From Hyalangium versicolor (GTDB lineage Bacteria > Myxococcota > Myxococcia > Myxococcales > Myxococcaceae): a stretch of 64,000 nucleotides of DNA. The notes below the pieces were generated by a model. The model did no database searches and had not been told where the DNA came from. It saw only the letters and a list, made by a program, of their open reading frames with translations. Below, piece by piece: positions 60,051-64,000 of the stretch (positions are counted from its first letter, which is position 1; each line of letters starts with the position of its first letter). Location: positions 310,001-374,000 of the forward strand of contig NZ_JAHXBF010000009.1 of assembly GCF_020103695.1 (NCBI RefSeq). The letters are read 5' to 3'. A program made the translations under genes and the position numbers.

Positions 60051-61101
60051 TCCACTTCGCGACGGAGCGGGCCCTGGCGGGGACCTTCACTTCGCATGAC
60101 TCGCCATCGAGCTGGACCTTCAGGGTGCGCTCTCCCGAGAGCGAGACGCGAGCCTCCCGGGTGCGGCGATAGCTGTAGGGCCAGCTCTGGAGCCCGAGGA
60201 TGCCCAATCGCACGAGATCCGCGACACTGAGCTCCTCCGCCATCTCCTGCAGCGTCCGCCGGGCGACCGCCAGGGTCTCCTCCAGCTCCGCGGGAGCCAT
60301 GTTGCGGGTGAGCGGTTGGCGCAAGGCCCTGTGTCGCCGCAGCCGCCTGTGGATCCATCGCCCCATCTCCGAGGACAGGCTGGGAGCCTTGATGTTGATA
60401 TCCAGGTGGAGAGAGGGTTCCTCCTGGGCGATCGCGCAGTGCCAGGCACCGCGAGGCACGAAGATCGCCGCGCCCGGCCGGACGACGAGCTCCTCGACAC
60501 GAGGAGGTGTGGAGGGGTACTCGGCCTCCAGCTCATCCCGATGCTCGGAGGGGACAGGCGAACCGAACAGGTGATTGAAGGTCGGGAAGGGGAAGAAGTC
60601 ATTGCGCGCCAGCTTCCAGCGCTTGGACCCCACGCACTGCAGGAGGATGCTCTCGCTCGGATCCCAGTGCAGGGGCGGCGGGTTCTTCGAGCCCGCGATG
60701 CAGGCGAAGGCGTTGACGCTGAGCATCCCCCGGGAAATCCCGAGTGCTTGCGCCACCTGCTCGAGCAGATGCTCCAGTGGCTCCGGCAGGGCCTCGAGCT
60801 CGTGGAAGTAGAGCTGGAAGCCCGCCTCGTAGAGCGCCCTGAGCTCCGCGCGCTCGGCACCGCTGAGTCCTTCCTTGCCGTAGAGACTCTTGAGGACCTT
60901 CGTGTTCGCCTGCACGGTGACCCGCGAGACGGGGAGCTCCAGCAGCGCCGCGGGGGACTGGAGACACGGCAGGCCGATGACGTCGGCCAGGCGAGAGGCG
61001 GGCCCGAGATACCAACAGGGCTCCAGCGGCCAGTGCTCGCTCAGGAAGCGGGGTCCGATCTCAGGGCCGAACAGCACGGACAGCACGTCGGGATGGGACA
61101 T
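59893..61101 (-). CDS. JmjC/cupin-family oxygenase (putative peptide hydroxylase)
   Basis: A 402-residue protein of the JmjC/Cupin_4-like fold. The iron site is visible: PPLHWDPSESILLQ gives the His-x-Asp pair and IFVPRGAWHCAI gives the distal His; KRWKL between them may bind 2-oxoglutarate. A C-terminal helical region ends in LLDLLEDLGVLQRL. Enzymes of this family hydroxylate Arg, His or other side chains of proteins and peptides. It is divergent from a second oxygenase gene (121 bases apart), and both flank a LanC-like gene and a leader-peptide gene. The start at 61101 is preferred over 61134 because MSHPDVLSVLFG begins the conserved region. Confidence 0.85.
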   Translation of the reverse strand: MSHPDVLSVLFGPEIGPRFLSEHWPLEPCWYLGPASRLADVIGLPCLQSPAALLELPVSRVTVQANTKVLKSLYGKEGLSGAERAELRALYEAGFQLYFHELEALPEPLEHLLEQVAQALGISRGMLSVNAFACIAGSKNPPPLHWDPSESILLQCVGSKRWKLARNDFFPFPTFNHLFGSPVPSEHRDELEAEYPSTPPRVEELVVRPGAAIFVPRGAWHCAIAQEEPSLHLDINIKAPSLSSEMGRWIHRRLRRHRALRQPLTRNMAPAELEETLAVARRTLQEMAEELSVADLVRLGILGLQSWPYSYRRTREARVSLSGERTLKVQLDGESCEVKVPARARSVAKWIIERDAARPFGVGELPPSESEQEILPLLDLLEDLGVLQRLKAKASPRRRASR

Positions 61102-61222
61102 CGATCGACCTCTCGTCGCGAGCGACGGTAGCACCGCGTTTCACGGACCCACAATTGACAAGGCCGGAGCTCTTGAAGACCCTCATGCGAGGCGCCGTCG
61201 AGGATGCGGCCGGGAGAGTGAC
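61102..61222. promoter_or_regulatory. Divergent intergenic region between the two oxygenase genes
   Basis: 121 bases separate the minus-strand JmjC gene and the plus-strand 2OG oxygenase gene. Promoters for both must lie here, or upstream for the second. The ribosome site GGGAGAG is at 61212-61218. I saw no convincing paired promoter hexamers or operator. Confidence 0.4.
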
Positions 61223-62110
61223 ATGGACACAGGTGTTGACGCCGACGTGGCCCGCTGGATGCGCGAGGAGCGCTCGAAGCTGCGCTTCGACAAGGCCCGG
61301 CTCATCCGCGCGAACGAGCTCACCGCCCGCAACGTCCAGGAGCTCGTCAACGGCCGCGCCGTGGCCATCCACATCCCTGGCTTCTGTCCCAGGGCCCACG
61401 CCCACCGGGCGGTCCGCGGGCTCGACACCCGGGCGGCGAAGAACTGGCGGCTCGGGCGAGACAAGACCGACATGAACTACCTGCTCGGCACTCCCGTGCA
61501 GGTCGCGGAGATGAGCCAAGCGGGGCTCGCGCGGTACTTCCGCGAGGCGCTCCCCAACCTGCGCCGCCTGCGCGCCGCGTTCGCCCCCTATGTCTCCCCC
61601 GTGGATCGCCTGCGGCTCGAGCTGGACGAACTCTGGCCTCATGGTGCCCACCTGGCCGACTCCGAGGGCAAGAAGCTCTTCGTCGGGGTGATGCGAGTGA
61701 TGCGCAGGGAGCACCTGCTCGAGGGCGTCGCGCAGCAGTGGGGGGCATGCCATGTCGATGACCTGGCCCTGCCGGACAAGCCCCGGAACCTGAGCGCGAA
61801 CATCTACCTGCGCGTCCCCCGCTCCGGAGGTGAGCTCTCCCTCTGGAACCTCCGCCCGGCGGCGGACAATGTCTCCAATACCTTCTTCCGGCTGCTGTCG
61901 GGCTCGGCCTTCAAGCCAGGAGTCCAGGAGATCATCCACGAGACCCTCGGCCCTCCCGACCACGTCATCCGGCCGGAGCCGGGAGACCTCGTGCTCCTGG
62001 ACTCCGGACGGCCCCACGCGGTGCGCGGCTTTTCTCGGGGAGACCGCATCTCGATCCAATCCTTCGTCCAGGTGCATGGGCCCTCCCAGCCCCTCACGCT
62101 GTACGCCTGA
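61223..62110 (+). CDS. 2-oxoglutarate/Fe(II) oxygenase
   Basis: A 295-residue oxygenase. The iron ligands are in ACHVDDLAL (His-x-Asp) and GRPHAVRGF (distal His), and the Arg in DRISIQSFV is placed to bind 2-oxoglutarate. This is the spacing of the 2OG-Fe(II) superfamily. It resembles the small-molecule or peptide-modifying type rather than PhyH or prolyl hydroxylases, although its closest family is unclear. GGGAGAG precedes the ATG at 61223. Its stop lies three bases from the stop of the convergent LanC-like gene. I infer that it hydroxylates or otherwise oxidises the peptide product of the cluster. Confidence 0.83.
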   Translation: MDTGVDADVARWMREERSKLRFDKARLIRANELTARNVQELVNGRAVAIHIPGFCPRAHAHRAVRGLDTRAAKNWRLGRDKTDMNYLLGTPVQVAEMSQAGLARYFREALPNLRRLRAAFAPYVSPVDRLRLELDELWPHGAHLADSEGKKLFVGVMRVMRREHLLEGVAQQWGACHVDDLALPDKPRNLSANIYLRVPRSGGELSLWNLRPAADNVSNTFFRLLSGSAFKPGVQEIIHETLGPPDHVIRPEPGDLVLLDSGRPHAVRGFSRGDRISIQSFVQVHGPSQPLTLYA

Positions 62111-62113
62111 GCC

Positions 62114-63202
62114 TCAACAGAGGGCGGCGTACGGCAGTCGGCCGGGGTGGCGCAGGTGGAGGCCGGTGTAGAGCCAGCCCAATTCGTCGACGAACAATGT
62201 GCGCTCGCGCTTGCGGGTACGGGCCTCGCTCTTCACATCCGCCAGGGAGACTTCCGCGTGCACGCGACGCGCACGCCTCAGCAGCCGTGGGTTCCCGGTG
62301 AGGTGGCCCATCCACGCCAGGGCATGCGCCTCTCCTGTCTGTCCACAGCACAAGCTGTGCGCGGGCAGGTAGGAGCGGCGGACCCGCGGATCCCCCAGCA
62401 TCTCGAGCCCCAGGGCGATGGGCGCGTCGTACCCCGCCCAGCCGCTCCACAACCGAGCGGCGCAGAGCCCCGCGGTGATGCCAGGCACTCCCGAGCACGT
62501 CGCGAAGAAGGTGAGCTCCGGGTTGTGGGTCATGAGGGGCCACGCCTTCGCACTGCCCTCCGTGGGCCGCGTGGACTGCATCAGGATCGATACGGCATGA
62601 CGGCGGAAGGCGCGGATGAAGCGGAGCCGCCGCCGCCGATGAAGCCGCTCCACCACGGCGACTGCCCCCGCAAGCCCGTGCAGCAGCCCCAGGAACATGC
62701 CCTCCTTCGGGGAAGTGTCGAGGAGCGCCTCGGCCACCTCGACGCCATAGCCTGCCCACGCGTCGAACACCTTGGGGGAAACCCGAAGTCGGTAGGTTCC
62801 CGTCAGGCTCAAGAGCGCCGAAATGCCGCCGAGAGCCCCCTTCGAGAGGTCGGGCAGTTGTGGCGGAGCAACGTCCTCCAAGAGCCTCAACCGCTGATGG
62901 AGGAGCGCTCGGAAGCGCGGGGCCAGCTTCGCCAGCGCGGCCAGCGAGACGAGCTGCCCGAACGGGCCCTCCAGCGCCGCTGCGTGGGGCAGCTCACCCG
63001 GTGGCGGTGCAGAGCACATCCGCTCGTAGAGCCAGTCGATCACGGCGGGCGCCGGATGGAAGAGCCCTGCTCGCGACAGTCCTCCCAGCACCCAGGCCCA
63101 GCCCTCGAGTCCGTACGCCAACCCACCCCAACTCGCAGGCGCCTCGCGAGGAGAATCCAGGATCCGCTTCGCCACCGCGAGGAGTGACTCGGAGCCGCTC
63201 AT
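62114..63202 (-). CDS. LanC-like lanthionine cyclase with a Cys-Cys-Gly zinc motif
   Basis: A 362-residue alpha-toroid protein of the LanC family. Characteristic repeats include GLLHGLAGAV (conserved His), CSGVPGITAGL and SLCCGQTGEAHAL. In typical LanC enzymes zinc is held by Cys, then by the Cys-His of a CHG motif. Here the second site is Cys-Cys-Gly, so the ligands would be three Cys, as in the promiscuous ProcM-type lanthipeptide synthetases. No dehydratase domain is fused. The enzyme would add Cys thiols to dehydrated Ser/Thr. It is divergent from the precursor gene (134 bases apart). The start at 63202 gives MSGSESLLAVAKRIL. Confidence 0.88.
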   Translation of the reverse strand: MSGSESLLAVAKRILDSPREAPASWGGLAYGLEGWAWVLGGLSRAGLFHPAPAVIDWLYERMCSAPPPGELPHAAALEGPFGQLVSLAALAKLAPRFRALLHQRLRLLEDVAPPQLPDLSKGALGGISALLSLTGTYRLRVSPKVFDAWAGYGVEVAEALLDTSPKEGMFLGLLHGLAGAVAVVERLHRRRRLRFIRAFRRHAVSILMQSTRPTEGSAKAWPLMTHNPELTFFATCSGVPGITAGLCAARLWSGWAGYDAPIALGLEMLGDPRVRRSYLPAHSLCCGQTGEAHALAWMGHLTGNPRLLRRARRVHAEVSLADVKSEARTRKRERTLFVDELGWLYTGLHLRHPGRLPYAALC

Positions 63203-63259
63203 CTCGCATCACCCCTCGCCACATGGACCCATGGGTTTCCCAATGTTTTCATGCTTGCC

Positions 63260-63289
63260 TTGAGGTTTCTCGAATAACGGCCCTACGAT
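63260..63289 (+). promoter_or_regulatory. Candidate sigma-70-type promoter for the precursor peptide
   Basis: TTGAGG (63260-63265) and TACGAT (63284-63289) are separated by 18 bases, 47 bases upstream of the precursor ATG. The surrounding region is richer in A and T than most of the window. The match is moderate and unsupported by other data. Confidence 0.4.
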
Positions 63290-63336
63290 GCTTTTGCCCA
63301 TCTGGGCATGGCAGGAGACTCTCGGAGGAACACCGT

Positions 63337-63537
63337 ATGGCGAAGAGCGGGAGCAACAAGACCTCGACCCCGAAGAAGAAGTCCACCACCAAGGCCGATG
63401 CCAAGTCCCGCATCCGCAAGCTGACGATGGTAGAGCTCGAGCAGGTCGTTGGCGGCAACAAGGATCCTGACACCTCGAACTACGTGACGTACTCCCGCTT
63501 CGAGGGCAATACCGGCCGCTTTGGCAGCACCTGCTGA
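63337..63537 (+). CDS. RiPP precursor peptide with double-glycine leader
   Basis: A 66-residue peptide. The Lys-rich leader ends in KLTMVELEQVVGG, a helix followed by a Gly-Gly cleavage site, as in leaders processed by C39-type or similar peptidases. The 26-residue core is NKDPDTSNYVT, then YSRFEGNTGRFGSTC; it contains seven Ser/Thr and a single Cys at the very C-terminus. One Cys allows one lanthionine or methyllanthionine ring. The gene follows GGAGGAA and lies between a LanC-like gene and a HExxH gene. The core has four aromatic residues and two Arg, which are possible targets of the two oxygenases. Product and class are undescribed as far as I can tell. Confidence 0.85.
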   Translation: MAKSGSNKTSTPKKKSTTKADAKSRIRKLTMVELEQVVGGNKDPDTSNYVTYSRFEGNTGRFGSTC

Positions 63538-63623
63538 TCCGCCGCGGCGCTTGCGTGCGGTCTTGAAGGTCCGCCAGGGCATGCCTCCGCGGCCCTGGTG
63601 CCTTCTCCAGCTCGAAGGATGCC

Positions 63624-64000
63624 ATGCGCATGCGGATGAACCCACGGACGCTAGCGAGCACACAGCTCGTGCAGGAACTCGCGACGCTGCCGACCCTGCT
63701 CCCGATGCAACGGGAGCGCAACCGCGCACCGCTTCCCCTGCTCCAGGAGTGGTACCCCGCGCTGCTCGGCGCGCTGGAGACGATCCCCTTCACCGCTCCG
63801 GTGCACCACGATGGGATCCGCGACATCCAGGAGTGGAACCCGCTCGGGCAACGGCTCTACGTCCCAAGGCGCGTGTTGCCGGGCACACCCACCCGCCCCG
63901 ATCTGTCGCAGATCAAGGTCGCGATCCTGTGGTTCGTCGAGCTCGCGCACGAGCTCTGCCACATCATCCTGTGGGAGCCCTTCTTCACCGGCCGGCTCAA
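63624..64000 (+). CDS. HExxH-motif protein, 5' part only (continues off the window)
   Basis: An ATG at 63624 starts a frame that stays open to the right edge, giving 125 residues. The most notable feature is WFVELAHELCHIILWEPFF, in which HELCH is a metal-binding HExxH motif followed by a hydrophobic stretch. It could be a peptidase that removes the leader, or a member of the HExxH putative peptide-modification proteins found in RiPP clusters. The position, 86 bases after the precursor on the same strand, favours a role in maturing that peptide. With the C-terminal part missing, the third metal ligand and family cannot be judged. Confidence 0.7.
   Translation, partial: MRMRMNPRTLASTQLVQELATLPTLLPMQRERNRAPLPLLQEWYPALLGALETIPFTAPVHHDGIRDIQEWNPLGQRLYVPRRVLPGTPTRPDLSQIKVAILWFVELAHELCHIILWEPFFTGRL

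Noticed and set aside
62147..63187. 346-codon plus-strand frame opposite the LanC-like gene
   Set aside because: Gln/Arg/Pro-rich noise with no ribosome site; the minus-strand LanC motifs are clear.
1..64000. CRISPR arrays, tRNA or rRNA genes and insertion sequences
   Set aside because: No regular short direct repeats with unique spacers, no tRNA-like fold, and no transposase or terminal inverted repeats were seen by eye; the strongest repeats are inside coding sequences.

Overview
The window is high-GC DNA from a myxobacterium, most likely of the Cystobacteraceae/Archangiaceae type. Support for this: two proteins with MYXO-CTERM-like C-termini (a Cys-Gly-Cys or Cys-Gly run, a hydrophobic stretch, an Arg cluster), a DUF2381 protein paired with a Ser/Thr kinase, a Tox-REase-5/Imm52 pair, a PilZ paralogue, an NtrC-type two-component system, and many lipoproteins. 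No rRNA, tRNA, CRISPR array or insertion sequence was seen. It reads as chromosome with several accessory islands.

Layout. 1-5.5 kb: a partial coiled-coil gene, an AraC regulator, a trigger-factor-like foldase without a ribosome-binding domain, and two tandem paralogous trypsin-like proteases. 5.5-13.4 kb: a minus-strand heavy-metal efflux operon (TolC/CusC, a His-rich membrane protein, CusB, CusA, a cupredoxin lipoprotein) ending in an ECF sigma factor with a Cys-rich tail like CorE of Myxococcus xanthus; palindromic operator-like sites lie upstream. 13.5-22.5 kb: a secreted lipoprotein, an MFS transporter, a Pit phosphate transporter with its DUF47 partner, an NtrC-type kinase/regulator pair, and a lipoprotein made of two near-identical choice-of-anchor A domains. 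22.8-42.4 kb: a metallo-hydrolase, an M14 carboxypeptidase, PilZ, SbcC/SbcD, a toxin/immunity pair, a MYXO-CTERM glucose/sorbosone dehydrogenase, PhzF/PlsC, an unusual SDR and a GT39 enzyme.

42.6-47.2 kb: NmrA, then zwf-pgl-gnd, the complete oxidative branch of the pentose phosphate pathway. 47.4-53.1 kb: a probable defence island: an OLD-like ABC ATPase translationally coupled to a DUF4276 protein, followed by a large NACHT/pentapeptide/WD40 protein whose 14 WD repeats are almost identical except at the positions predicted to face a ligand. 53.2-59 kb: DUF2381 plus a kinase, an acyl-CoA synthetase and a secreted polysaccharide lyase-like protein.

59-64 kb: the most novel region. A 66-residue double-glycine leader peptide with a Ser/Thr-rich core ending in one Cys sits among a LanC-like cyclase with a Cys-Cys-Gly zinc motif, a 2OG-Fe(II) oxygenase, a JmjC/cupin oxygenase, a possible aldo/keto-reductase-fold protein and a truncated HExxH protein. 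I read this as a RiPP (lanthipeptide-related) biosynthetic cluster that continues beyond the right edge. No dehydratase is visible inside the window.
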